Shown piece after piece: positions 16,402 through 25,024 of a stretch of 64,000 nucleotides of DNA (positions are counted from its first letter, which is position 1; every line of letters starts with the position of its first letter). The position numbers and the translations under genes are program-made. The DNA is taken from NCBI GenBank assembly GCA_964579135.1, contig CAZOFD010000003.1:1-64000 (forward strand), written 5' to 3'. Source of the stretch: CAG-390 sp964579135 (GTDB taxonomy: Bacteria > Bacillota > Clostridia > Oscillospirales > CAG-272). The notes below the pieces were generated by a model. That model saw only the letters and a program-made list of their open reading frames with translations. It did not search any database and was not told where the DNA came from.

Positions 16402-17844
16402 TTATCTTGCCTCTCCCGAGTTTTGCTCGTAAACTATTTTGTTGAGCGCAGCCACGTATGCGCGGATCGCCGCACCGATAACGTCGGTGGAAAGCCCCTT
16501 GCCCGAATAAAGGCGACCGTTGTATCTGAGGCGGACGAGAGCCTCGCCCATTGCCTCTCTTCCCTCGGTAACGGAGCGGAGTTCGAAGTCGTCAAGCTCG
16601 TAGTGATAGCCGATAATGCTTTCGAGTGCGGTGAAAGCCGCGTCTATCGGACCGTCGCCGCAACCGAGACCGTCGATGGTCGAGGAGTCGCGCTCAAGCG
16701 CTATGTGCGCCGTGGAGGATATGGTGTTGCCGCTGTTGATAACGTAGGTCGAAAGGCGATACGTCGGGGGCACTTGCATAGCGTTCGAGGCGACGATTGC
16801 GTCGATTTCGCGCGGGGTTATTGATTTTTTGCCGCTTTTTTTCGCAAGTCTTACGAAAGATTCGTAGACCTTGCCCCTGTCGTCAGCGGAAAGATCGTAG
16901 CCGAGCCGTGATATTACCGCGTCGATATCCGCGGCGCTTGAGTCGGCCGGAACGTTTTCAACGTCGACGCCAGCGCCGGATTGCTCGAACGGATTGTTTT
17001 TGCCGTTGCCCGAGTAGGGGATGCGAGCTATTTTCTCGGCTGTGTGTGCAAGCGACGTCGTGTCGACGTCGGTCTTTATACCGAGATCTTCGCCGCGTGC
17101 CGCGATTGCAGCCGCAAAAGCGCAGGTAGGAGCCGTTGTGCCGGTGAAAGCGGTTTTGACCTCGTCGGCGCCCGCCGCAGCCGCCGCAACGGAAGAGGAC
17201 GTAGCCATACCCAGTCTGTCGCAGCACTCGATGCCGACGGCAATGCCTTTGCCTGCGGCGTCGGCAACGCATCGCACGATATCCGCCGCTTCCGCGGGCA
17301 AAAGTCTGCCGGCTGTGTCGCAAACGGTTATCGTTGCGGCACCGTTTTCCACAGCCGCGCGAACGGCGCGTTCCAGAACGTCTCCGTCGGCTCTCGTAGC
17401 GTCGACTGCGCGAAATTCAACGTCTCGGCAAAGCGACGCCGCGTATTTGACGGCTTGCGCGATAACGTCTATCATAGCGTCGGGCTTTTTGTGGTAGGTG
17501 TATTCCGCTTGTACCGTCGAGATCGGCAAAGCGACGGCGATGCGCGGTTTTTTCGCTCCCGAAACGGCTGCCCAAGCCGCATCCGCGGAGGCGCGGTCAG
17601 CCCCGGCGGTAACCGAGAGCACCGCGTCCTCGATAAGCGCGGCTGCCGTTCTGCAAAGCAGGGAGTCCGCTTTGGCGTCGTTACCCTCGATGGCGCCGAA
17701 CTCTATTATATCGATCCCGAGCTTTCCTACGGTGCGCACGGTCTCCAGCTTCTCTTTAAAGGAAAGGTCGCCCCTGCCCGATCTTATCGTTGAGTCGGCA
17801 AGTTTGATCTTTCTGATCTCTTTGGTGTTGACGGTGGAATTCAT
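16402..17844 (-). CDS. Divergent alpha-isopropylmalate synthase-like protein
   Basis: 480 residues from the ATG at 17844, chosen over longer forms because AGGA precedes it and upstream sequence is T-box leader. A HMGL-like TIM barrel (1-~340) is followed by the LeuA allosteric dimer domain (~370-480: STIDGLGCGDGPIDAAFTAL, AMGEALVRLRYNG). However, the usual catalytic LRDGEQ is replaced by STIRSGRGDLSF and the metal-binding HxH (HCHNDLG) by IECCDRLG, so normal isopropylmalate synthesis is doubtful. I recall a divergent Clostridia subfamily of this kind labelled only by its regulatory domain. First gene of the leucine T-box operon, so its function is expected to relate to leucine. Confidence 0.8.
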   Translation of the reverse strand: MNSTVNTKEIRKIKLADSTIRSGRGDLSFKEKLETVRTVGKLGIDIIEFGAIEGNDAKADSLLCRTAAALIEDAVLSVTAGADRASADAAWAAVSGAKKPRIAVALPISTVQAEYTYHKKPDAMIDVIAQAVKYAASLCRDVEFRAVDATRADGDVLERAVRAAVENGAATITVCDTAGRLLPAEAADIVRCVADAAGKGIAVGIECCDRLGMATSSSVAAAAAGADEVKTAFTGTTAPTCAFAAAIAARGEDLGIKTDVDTTSLAHTAEKIARIPYSGNGKNNPFEQSGAGVDVENVPADSSAADIDAVISRLGYDLSADDRGKVYESFVRLAKKSGKKSITPREIDAIVASNAMQVPPTYRLSTYVINSGNTISSTAHIALERDSSTIDGLGCGDGPIDAAFTALESIIGYHYELDDFELRSVTEGREAMGEALVRLRYNGRLYSGKGLSTDVIGAAIRAYVAALNKIVYEQNSGEAR

Positions 17845-17967
17845 TTTTTCCTGCTGCCTTTCTTGTGATTTTCTCTTTTGCGATCGGTGAGAGTTCCGTG
17901 CGCTTTTGCGGTGGCGGGCGGGCGAGTAGTCGTCAATGCGTTGTGCGCGGCTTGACAGGCAACTGCG

Positions 17968-18235
17968 CCGATGCCCGAAAAAACACAAAGTCCCCGAAGC
18001 TATATGCTTCGGGGACGATAAATATACCGCGGTACCACCCTTATTGTCGCAAATGCGACCGCTTACGGAATCCAATCAGATCCCTGTCCTGTAACGGTGA
18101 CGTTCCGTGCCTCCTTGAAGATTCGGGAGACCCGCTCCGGAATGAGGGCGATGCGGCTTGTGCTCGCCGACTCGCAGCAACCGTCGGCTCTCTGTGGGGC
18201 ATTCTTGCCATCGCTTTTCCTTCATCGCGTTTGAA
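17968..18235 (-). promoter_or_regulatory. T-box riboswitch leader, probable leucine specifier
   Basis: Read on the minus strand: Stem I with an AGAGAG element near 18190, a probable specifier CTC followed by A (18144-18146, in ...CCCTCATTCCGGAG...), then the T-box AGGGTGGTACCGCGG around 18028-18042, and a strong terminator with 11-bp stem GTCCCCGAAGC (17990-18000 with 18006-18016) and T-rich tail. Uncharged tRNA-Leu would be expected to favour the antiterminator and switch on the LeuA-like operon. T-box identity is firm; the codon assignment is less so, with ATT (Ile) the alternative. Confidence 0.88.
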
Positions 18236-18256
18236 GTTTGATTAAAATATGCGCAT

Positions 18257-18285
18257 ATTATATCACGTCGTCTGCCCGTTGTCAA
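18257..18285 (-). promoter_or_regulatory. Consensus promoter of the T-box operon
   Basis: On the minus strand, TTGACA (18280-18285), 17-bp spacer and TATAAT (18257-18262): a perfect sigma-A promoter just upstream of the T-box leader. Confidence 0.88.
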
Positions 18286-18756
18286 GAACTTTTTGCGGCA
18301 AACGAAAATTTTTTTGGATTTATAAACGTTTTGTGCGTTCCGGCTTCGTTCGGTTGTCAAATTCGGGCATAAGGGGCGGCTTGGGCTTTTCTGTGCGCCG
18401 TTTTATATGGTTTCGTCGTTTTATCGGTCAAATTTTTTCGGTTTTGCGGCGTGGGGCGAGACTGGCGAAAAAATATGAGCTTTTTGAACGAAAAGTTTTT
18501 CGCGTATACTCGAAAATAACGATATAACGGCGTTTCGTTTACAATAAATTCATAATTTTGATATATAATTTATCCGATAAATTAGGCGTATCCACTGCCG
18601 CGGCGTATTGCCGTGCAAAATGCGCGGTGCACCGCGCTCGGAGTTTTGGATCGTGACGATTCGAAATCGAACGCACGGGACGCAAAGCGTCGTTGCAACT
18701 TGCGGAAACGCCCGGAGACATTCGACGTAAACGTTAAATCAAACGGCGGAGAACAG
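18286..18756. other. Intergenic region, 471 bp
   Basis: Separates the minus-strand T-box operon from the plus-strand membrane protein at 18757. A TATAAT at 18564-18569 may be the -10 of the plus-strand gene, without a clear -35. The stretch 18600-18756 is open in frame with that gene but lacks a ribosome binding site. No other gene or RNA recognised. Confidence 0.5.
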
Positions 18757-20007
18757 ATGGAAGAGAATAACGAATATATGAATGATGAAGAAATAATTTC
18801 GAGCGGCGAAAAGGCGGCAAATGGGGCGCGTGACGGTGCGCTCGCCGACGAAACGGAAAAAGCGCCAGATCCGATGGTCGGTGACGAAAATCTTCGCAGT
18901 GAGTGCGAAGAGAGGGAGACTGCTTTTTTCGGCGACGCTGCCGCAGCTTCCCCCTCGGAGCAAAACGTTGCGGACGACGTTCGAAACGAGAACATAGCCT
19001 TGTCGGGCGGGGCGACTTCGGTTGCTTCGATTTCGGGCGACTCGCCTTCGAGTTCGGAGGGCGGAAACGCAGGCGACCGTTATGCGCGCGAGCGCGACGC
19101 GCAAACGGCGAAGATGGCGGCGGAAAAGCTGAAGATATATTTTCTCAGTACCGTCGGTATAGCCGTTCTCGCGCTTGCCGTGTATTTTGCAGCGCTTGCG
19201 TTTGCGTTTGACGCGGACGTCGCTTATTTCGAAAGCGGCAAGCTTTTGCCCGTGCTGTTTCGCGCCATTGCGGGGGTCGGGACGGTCTGGGCTTTGTCAT
19301 CGCTTGTGCTTATCCCCGCGGGGGCACTCCCGACGGCGCCGCGTATGAGCGGCGGCAAGATGACTTTCGCCTGCTTTTATACCGCGTTCGTAATGCTTGC
19401 GGACGGGATATATTCTTTGTCTAAACTTGCGGATCCGACCACGTTGTCGAGGATTAAAAAGATTTTTTCGCCGTCTTATTCCGCATACGTGCAGGCGGCG
19501 GCAAACGAAAAAACGGGATATATCATCGACGCCGTTGCCGTTATATCCTCGCTTATGGCGTTCGTCGCTTTGGTGCGCAAAGCACGGGGCGCGAGAAGCG
19601 GAAATTTAGACGGGATCGTCGGTATTTTTCCGATATTGCGCTTGCTTTGTGCCGCCGCGAAGATCTACTTTAATATGGAGATCGAGATGAACAGCCCTCA
19701 AAAAAGGCTTGTTTTGCTTGCGCTCGTTGCGTGTGTGCTCTTTCTCCTTTACGATCTGCGCTTTTCGCTTCCGCGCGACAGGGCGCGTCCGCGGGCGTTT
19801 GCGGCATTCGGGCTTGTTGCCGTAATATTCGCCTCGGCGGCGGGGGTCGGCGGCATCGTCGGTTATTTTGCCGGTGTGCTTGCGAACAGCGATCTGTTCG
19901 TTTGCTCGTTTTTGTGCTTGACTTTCTGCGTTTATACTTTGTTCAGACTTTGGGCATACGTCTTTGCCGCTTGTCGCGCCGCAGCGTCTTACGGCGCGGA
20001 TACGTGA
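18757..20007 (+). CDS. Polytopic membrane protein with acidic N-terminal tail, unknown
   Basis: 416 residues from the ATG at 18757 (GGAGA just upstream). The first ~115 residues are hydrophilic and acidic (many Glu, Asp, Ser, Gly), probably disordered and cytoplasmic. About eight hydrophobic segments follow, for example STVGIAVLALAVYFAALAFA and AFGLVAVIFASAAGVGG. No catalytic motif or transporter signature seen. It is followed after 6 bp by another unknown membrane protein and then a metallo-beta-lactamase-fold protein, suggesting a small operon. Confidence 0.7.
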   Translation: MEENNEYMNDEEIISSGEKAANGARDGALADETEKAPDPMVGDENLRSECEERETAFFGDAAAASPSEQNVADDVRNENIALSGGATSVASISGDSPSSSEGGNAGDRYARERDAQTAKMAAEKLKIYFLSTVGIAVLALAVYFAALAFAFDADVAYFESGKLLPVLFRAIAGVGTVWALSSLVLIPAGALPTAPRMSGGKMTFACFYTAFVMLADGIYSLSKLADPTTLSRIKKIFSPSYSAYVQAAANEKTGYIIDAVAVISSLMAFVALVRKARGARSGNLDGIVGIFPILRLLCAAAKIYFNMEIEMNSPQKRLVLLALVACVLFLLYDLRFSLPRDRARPRAFAAFGLVAVIFASAAGVGGIVGYFAGVLANSDLFVCSFLCLTFCVYTLFRLWAYVFAACRAAASYGADT

Positions 20008-20013
20008 CGCACA

Positions 20014-20556
20014 ATGTGCTCCGAAATGGCTGAAAATTACGAGTACGAGCCGCCGCGAGGCGGCGGCACACTGAAAGCGGTCGTGGCGGCAATGCTTGTC
20101 GTTGCCGCGGTGATGATAACGGCTGGTGCACATTCGTCGTACGCAGGTCTTATCCAGCTTGGCGGCGCTATGCTTGCGGTAACGGCGATCACGATTGGCA
20201 CGAGATTTTGTTTGACCGGTTACGTTTATGCGCTTTGCCGAAATTCGCACGGCGTCGACCTTGTTATAACCGAGATCCGCGGAAAAAAGCGGCGCACGGT
20301 ATGCCGTGTGGCTGTCGACGGCGGCACGCTTGTGCGCGTGCGTCGGGGCACGCCTCAACCTAAGGGCGCGCTTTACAACTACACTACCGACCCTTTTTCC
20401 GAAGACAAATATTATTTTTCGTCTGCGGAGAGCGGCGTTTTCAGCGACGGTACGGGCGAATTTTGCAAAGAAAGCGTTAAATTCAATCCGAACGACGAAT
20501 TTGTCTCGCTTATGTTGGCGTGGGGAGCGACTTTGAGCGCAAACGACGCCGAATAA
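20014..20556 (+). CDS. Two-helix membrane protein, unknown
   Basis: 180 residues (or 176 from the ATG at 20026; no clear ribosome binding site decides). Two adjacent hydrophobic segments (about 21-40 and 45-68) are followed by a ~110-residue soluble domain rich in beta-type sequence (GVDLVITEIRGKKRRTV, GGTLVRVRRGTPQPKG). Family unknown. Begins 6 bp after the polytopic membrane protein gene, so the two are probably co-transcribed. Confidence 0.6.
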   Translation: MCSEMAENYEYEPPRGGGTLKAVVAAMLVVAAVMITAGAHSSYAGLIQLGGAMLAVTAITIGTRFCLTGYVYALCRNSHGVDLVITEIRGKKRRTVCRVAVDGGTLVRVRRGTPQPKGALYNYTTDPFSEDKYYFSSAESGVFSDGTGEFCKESVKFNPNDEFVSLMLAWGATLSANDAE

Positions 20557-20615
20557 GCGACGATATCTTCGTTTTCGACATAAACACGACATTTAATTTT
20601 AAGGAGATAAAACCA

Positions 20616-21923
20616 ATGGGAAATTCCGTATTTACCCGTTTGCCCGTTTATGAGGGCGGTAAGGTATCGAAAGAAGTGAACTTCGATTGCGGCTCGGTGC
20701 TTTTTGACAACGCGAAAGACGCTACCGTTTGTATGATAAGCGAAACGAGCAAAGAGGCTTTCGCCGCTTATTGCAAAAAGCTCGAATCGTCGGGCGCCGA
20801 GCGCGTTTTCTATCGCGAAAACGGAGATAATCTTTACGCTCAGTACCGTATCGGAGACGAGTACGCATATCTTCATTTCACCTCTTACGATAAGACCGTA
20901 CGCCTGATCGTTGACGGCGACAAAACTTTTTCCGAGGCGTCGAAGTTCGGGTACGAATACGAGAAAAAGGCGGGCGAGACCACCTCGCTTTATATGTGGG
21001 GGCTTGAAATGGACCCCGACGGTGTGGATTTTGCTTACAACGGTCATACGCGCCTGAATTGCGGGCATTTTATGATAGTAAAGACCGCGGACAACGCACT
21101 GTTTATAATCGACGGCGGAGACAATGCCGAGATGAGCGACAGCACCATAGAGGATCTTGACGCGTATCTGCATAAGATCACGGATACGCCCGCAGGCGAA
21201 AAGGTTCGCATAAGCTGCTGGTTTATTTCGCACAGACACCCCGATCATTGTCTCGGCTTTTCGCGCTTTTTGCGCCTGCGCGGCGAAAGCTACGACGTTG
21301 AGAGAATGATGTATAACTTTAACGGCGAGGGCGACGGACGTATCGACAAAGTTCTCGAACGCGTTAAAGAGCAGTATCCGAACGCCGTTTATCACAAGCC
21401 GCATACGGGCGAGCGTATGCAATTTGCCGACACGTCGCTCGATATCGTTTATACTTTCGAGGACGAGCTTCTTTTGGTCGACGACGAGCCCAAGATAGTG
21501 TCGCGCGATTTCAACAACACTTCCACCGTTTTGCGTTTTGAATTCGACGGTTGCGTTTTCCTGCTTCTTGCCGACGTTGCCGACAGAGGCGCGAAGGTGA
21601 TCGTCAATATGTATCCCTCCGAGTATCTCAAAGCCGACGTTATGCAGGTCGCTCACCACGGCTATAACCGTATAGACGATCTTTATTCGCGCGTGCTTCC
21701 CGACATATCGCTTTATCCGCAGTCGGAGGGCGGTGCGCTTCGCGCACTTAACGGAAACGCGTTCTTCGTTCACGAGATCGTTGTAAAATATACCACCGGC
21801 GGAGAGGAGAATATCCATTACGCAGGCAGCGAGACCGTTCGAATCGACGTTGTAGACGGAAAGCCTCTCGTTACCGAGAGTCGTCCGGTCGTCGGCGAGA
21901 TATACAGCGGTTGGGATTGGTAA
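20616..21923 (+). CDS. Metallo-beta-lactamase-fold hydrolase
   Basis: 435 residues from the ATG at 20616, set by AAGGAG at 20601. An N-terminal ~140-residue domain of unknown type precedes a metallo-beta-lactamase fold: FIIDGGDNAEMSD, then the complete HxHxDH motif in SHRHPDHCLGF, and later VMQVAHHGYNRIDDLY. These supply ligands for a binuclear zinc site. The C-terminal motif resembles the ComEC/Rec2-associated and related phosphodiesterase-like branch rather than beta-lactamases. Cytoplasmic (no signal peptide). Substrate unknown; the gene precedes the sugar-nucleotide cluster by 45 bp. Confidence 0.8.
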   Translation: MGNSVFTRLPVYEGGKVSKEVNFDCGSVLFDNAKDATVCMISETSKEAFAAYCKKLESSGAERVFYRENGDNLYAQYRIGDEYAYLHFTSYDKTVRLIVDGDKTFSEASKFGYEYEKKAGETTSLYMWGLEMDPDGVDFAYNGHTRLNCGHFMIVKTADNALFIIDGGDNAEMSDSTIEDLDAYLHKITDTPAGEKVRISCWFISHRHPDHCLGFSRFLRLRGESYDVERMMYNFNGEGDGRIDKVLERVKEQYPNAVYHKPHTGERMQFADTSLDIVYTFEDELLLVDDEPKIVSRDFNNTSTVLRFEFDGCVFLLLADVADRGAKVIVNMYPSEYLKADVMQVAHHGYNRIDDLYSRVLPDISLYPQSEGGALRALNGNAFFVHEIVVKYTTGGEENIHYAGSETVRIDVVDGKPLVTESRPVVGEIYSGWDW

Positions 21924-21968
21924 TCGAGCCCCGAGCGACGTGAAAAATATCTTTTTAAGGAGCGTAAT

Positions 21969-22880
21969 ATGACTCTTTTGATCCTTGCGGCGGGGATGGG
22001 CTCGCGTTACGGCGGAATGAAACAGATCGACCCCGTCGGTCCGTCGGGAGAATTTATCATAGATTATTCTTGCCACGACGCTATAAAAGCCGGCATCGAT
22101 AAGATCGTTTTCGTTATAAAGCGCGAGAATCTCGAAATATTTCGCAGCACGGTCGGCGCCCGCGTGGAGGGACGTGCCGACGTGGAATACGTTTTTCAGG
22201 AGGCGTCGGATCTGCCGGAGGGATATTCCGTTCCGCAGGGCAGAGTCAAGCCTTGGGGAACGGCGCACGCGCTGCTTGCCGCAAAAAAAGCGATAAACGA
22301 TAATTTTATCGTTATCAATGCCGATGATTTTTACGGTGCGGAAACTTTTGCCACGATCGCGAACTATCTGCGCGATTCCGAGCCTTACGCGATCCCTATG
22401 CGGCTTTGTATGGCGGGATATAAGCTCTGCAACACTTTGACGGAGAACGGTACGGTCTCGCGCGGTATATGCGACGTCGACCGGAACGGAATGCTCGGCT
22501 CGATCGTCGAGCACACCGCGGTGCGCCCCGTAAGCGGCGGAGCCGAGACCTTTGTCGACGGTGAATTCCGTCCGATCGCACCTGACAGCGTCGCTTCGAT
22601 GAATTGCTTCGGCTTGACCCCCGCGATATTCCCGTTTGTCGAAGAGGAGTTTGTGCGCTTTCTTTGCAATATGCGCGACCCGCTGAAGGACGAGTTCTAT
22701 TTGCCTTTTGCCGTCGGTGCGGCACAAAAGGCGGGTGCGGCGAGTGTAAAGGTTTGCCCGACCGAGGCAAAATGGCACGGGGTGACCTATTCCGCCGACA
22801 AACCGGCTGTTAAAGAGAGTATCCTCGCGCTCGTTGCTGCCGGCGAATATCCCGAGCGCCTTTGGGGAGACGGACAATGA
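21969..22880 (+). CDS. Sugar-1-phosphate nucleotidyltransferase
   Basis: 303 residues, preceded by AAGGAGCGTAAT. N-terminal LAAGMGSRYGGMKQIDPVG is the GxGxR nucleotide-binding signature of NTP-transferases, with the Lys in GMKQ; VINADDFYGAETF holds the metal-binding Asp pair. It should convert a hexose- or N-acetylhexosamine-1-phosphate plus NTP to NDP-sugar and PPi. Its stop overlaps the next gene (NahK-like kinase) as ATGA, and GalE and GalM follow, so it probably replaces GalT in activating the 1-phosphate made by that kinase. Which sugar and nucleotide is inferred, most likely UDP-GlcNAc/GalNAc or UDP-Glc/Gal. Confidence 0.83.
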   Translation: MTLLILAAGMGSRYGGMKQIDPVGPSGEFIIDYSCHDAIKAGIDKIVFVIKRENLEIFRSTVGARVEGRADVEYVFQEASDLPEGYSVPQGRVKPWGTAHALLAAKKAINDNFIVINADDFYGAETFATIANYLRDSEPYAIPMRLCMAGYKLCNTLTENGTVSRGICDVDRNGMLGSIVEHTAVRPVSGGAETFVDGEFRPIAPDSVASMNCFGLTPAIFPFVEEEFVRFLCNMRDPLKDEFYLPFAVGAAQKAGAASVKVCPTEAKWHGVTYSADKPAVKESILALVAAGEYPERLWGDGQ

Positions 22881-23968
22881 TCGAAAAAAGGCAATTGGCG
22901 AGCATTGTTTCGGAGTTTGAGGGCACGGGCGAGGTGACCGACGTCGAGGAGTGCTCGGTAGGTCATATAAACGGGACGTATTTCGTTACGTGCACGGGCG
23001 GCAAACGTTACGTTTTGCAAAAAATAAACACTGCTGTGTTTCGTTCGCCGGGCGAACTTATGAGCAACGTCGTCGGCGTTACCGCGCATATACGCGCAAA
23101 GGTCGTCGCAAGCGGCGGCGCGGCGGAGCGAGCCACTCTGAGCTTTTTGCGGACGCGCGGCGGCGGGACGTTTTACGAAAACGACGACGGAGTGTGGCGA
23201 CTTTACGAATTTATCGGCGGAGTGAAGTCGCTCGATTCTGCGGACGGAGCGGAGAGCTTCGCCAAGGTCGGCGCGGCTTTCGGCAAATTCCAAATGCTTT
23301 TGTCTGACTATAACGTTGCAGAGCTGAACGAGACGATAAAAAACTTTCACAACACGCCGCTTCGATACGAAGCGCTTGATGACGCCGTGCGCAACGACTG
23401 CGCGGCGCGCGGCGCGTCCGCGGCGAACGATATAGAGTTCGCTACGAGCCGCCGTGTTCTCTCGCCGTACGTTACCGATAGGATAAAGGCGGGGATATTG
23501 CCGCTGAGGGTAACGCACAACGATACGAAACTAAACAACGTTTTGATTGACGAGGCAAGCGGCGAGCCCGTTTGCGTTATAGATCTCGATACGGTAATGT
23601 CGGGCTCCGTACTTTACGATTTCGGCGACTCCGTAAGATACGGTGCGTCCTCGGCGGCAGAGGATGAGGCGGATATATCGCGCGTGTATCTTCGCGAGGA
23701 TCTTTTCGAGGCGTTCGTTTCGGGGTTCTTGGGGGCGCTCAACGGCGCGCTCACGCGCGAGGAGATCGTTGCGTTGCCTATGGGCGCGCTTATCATAACG
23801 CTTGAGACGGGCGTGCGTTTTTTGACGGATTATCTTAACGGCGACACGTATTTTCGCGTAAAATATCCGTCGCACAATCTTGTCAGGGCAAGAAATCAGT
23901 TCGCGCTCGTGCGCGATATGGAAAAAAAGATGCCGTTTATGCTTTCGTGCGTGAAAAAATATTTGTAA
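22877..23968 (+). CDS. nahK: N-acetylhexosamine 1-kinase-like (NahK) phosphotransferase
   Basis: 363 residues from the ATG at 22877, which overlaps the upstream stop. It has the aminoglycoside-phosphotransferase/choline-kinase fold: the Brenner motif THNDTKLNNVL (H214-N215-D216, D216 catalytic base) and metal-binding VIDLDTVM (D236/D238). The sequence style, including VGHINGTYFV and VLQKIN near the N-terminus, resembles bifidobacterial NahK, which phosphorylates GlcNAc/GalNAc at C1. Context with a nucleotidyltransferase, GalE and GalM supports a pathway from free hexose(amine) to UDP-sugar. Specificity could extend to other hexoses. Confidence 0.8.
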   Translation: MIEKRQLASIVSEFEGTGEVTDVEECSVGHINGTYFVTCTGGKRYVLQKINTAVFRSPGELMSNVVGVTAHIRAKVVASGGAAERATLSFLRTRGGGTFYENDDGVWRLYEFIGGVKSLDSADGAESFAKVGAAFGKFQMLLSDYNVAELNETIKNFHNTPLRYEALDDAVRNDCAARGASAANDIEFATSRRVLSPYVTDRIKAGILPLRVTHNDTKLNNVLIDEASGEPVCVIDLDTVMSGSVLYDFGDSVRYGASSAAEDEADISRVYLREDLFEAFVSGFLGALNGALTREEIVALPMGALIITLETGVRFLTDYLNGDTYFRVKYPSHNLVRARNQFALVRDMEKKMPFMLSCVKKYL

Positions 23969-24007
23969 AACAAGCAAATTTTATTATTACACTTTAGGGA
24001 GAAGATT

Positions 24008-25024
24008 ATGTCCATTCTTGTAACAGGCGGAACCGGTTTTATAGGGTCGCATACGGTCGTCGAGTTGCTCGGCGCGGGGAAAGACGTCGTTATTATCGAC
24101 AACTACTCGAATTCCAAGCCCGAGGTGCTTCGCAGAATCGAAAAGATAACGGGAAAAACGCCGAAATTCTATAAGGTAGATCTGCTCGACCTTGCCGACG
24201 TTGAGCGCGTTTTCGACGAAAACTCCGATATAGATTCGGTTATCCATTTCGCGGGGCTAAAAGCGGTAGGCGAGAGTGTTGCCCAACCACTCAGATATTA
24301 CAGCCACAATCTCGACGCCACGTTTAATCTTTGCCGCGCTATGAAAGATCACGGCGTCGGCAGGATCGTGTTCTCGTCTTCGGCGACGGTATACGGCAAT
24401 CCCGCAAGCGTGCCGATACGCGAGGATTTTCCGCTCTCCACCACTAATCCCTACGGCGAGACCAAGCTTATGATCGAGCGGATATTGGCAGACCTCGTAC
24501 ACGCGGGCGATCTTTCGAGTGTGTCCGTTTTGCGCTATTTCAACCCTATCGGCGCACACGAATCGGGGCTTATCGGCGAGGACCCCTGCGGCATACCGAA
24601 CAATCTGATACCCTATATAACGCAGGTCGCAATCGGCAAACTTTCCGCGCTCAGCGTTTTCGGCAACGATTATCCCACGCACGACGGAACGGGCGTGCGC
24701 GACTATATCCACGTTGTGGATCTTGCGCGTGCGCACATCAAAGCGCTTGAAAGGGCGGAGAAAGTCAGCGGAACGGAATATTTCAACATCGGTACGGGAG
24801 TCGGATATTCCGTGCTCGATATCGTTGCCGCTTTTGAGAGCGCAACGGGCAAAAAGATCGCGTATAAGATAGTAGACCGTCGCCCCGGCGATATTGCGGA
24901 GTGCTATGCCGACCCGACCCTCGCTAAGGAAAAACTCGGTTGGGAAGCGCAGTACGACATAGTTCGTATGTGCCGCGACGCCGACCGTTGGCAGACGATG
25001 AATCCGAAGGGGTACGAGATATGA
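24008..25024 (+). CDS. galE: UDP-glucose/UDP-N-acetylglucosamine 4-epimerase
   Basis: 338 residues, the normal length for GalE. Rossmann NAD motif GGTGFIGSHT (7-16) and catalytic triad Ser124 (SSSATVYG), Tyr149 and Lys153 (NPYGETK) are all present, followed by the usual RYFNPIGAHESG. It interconverts UDP-glucose and UDP-galactose and perhaps the N-acetyl forms. Preceded by AGGGAGAAG; its TGA overlaps the galM start. With NahK and the nucleotidyltransferase it would return galactose-type sugars, such as those released by the GH110 enzyme 20 kb away, to central metabolism. Confidence 0.93.
   Translation: MSILVTGGTGFIGSHTVVELLGAGKDVVIIDNYSNSKPEVLRRIEKITGKTPKFYKVDLLDLADVERVFDENSDIDSVIHFAGLKAVGESVAQPLRYYSHNLDATFNLCRAMKDHGVGRIVFSSSATVYGNPASVPIREDFPLSTTNPYGETKLMIERILADLVHAGDLSSVSVLRYFNPIGAHESGLIGEDPCGIPNNLIPYITQVAIGKLSALSVFGNDYPTHDGTGVRDYIHVVDLARAHIKALERAEKVSGTEYFNIGTGVGYSVLDIVAAFESATGKKIAYKIVDRRPGDIAECYADPTLAKEKLGWEAQYDIVRMCRDADRWQTMNPKGYEI

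Noticed and set aside
17845..18075. 77-residue N-terminal extension of the LeuA-like protein
   Set aside because: It would translate the T-box terminator and T-box element; the ATG at 17844 has a ribosome binding site.
18613..18756. 48-residue N-terminal extension of the polytopic membrane protein
   Set aside because: No ribosome binding site, while GGAGA precedes the ATG at 18757.
20412..22877. 821-residue minus-strand frame
   Set aside because: Antisense to three well-supported plus-strand genes; composition-driven and without recognisable motifs.
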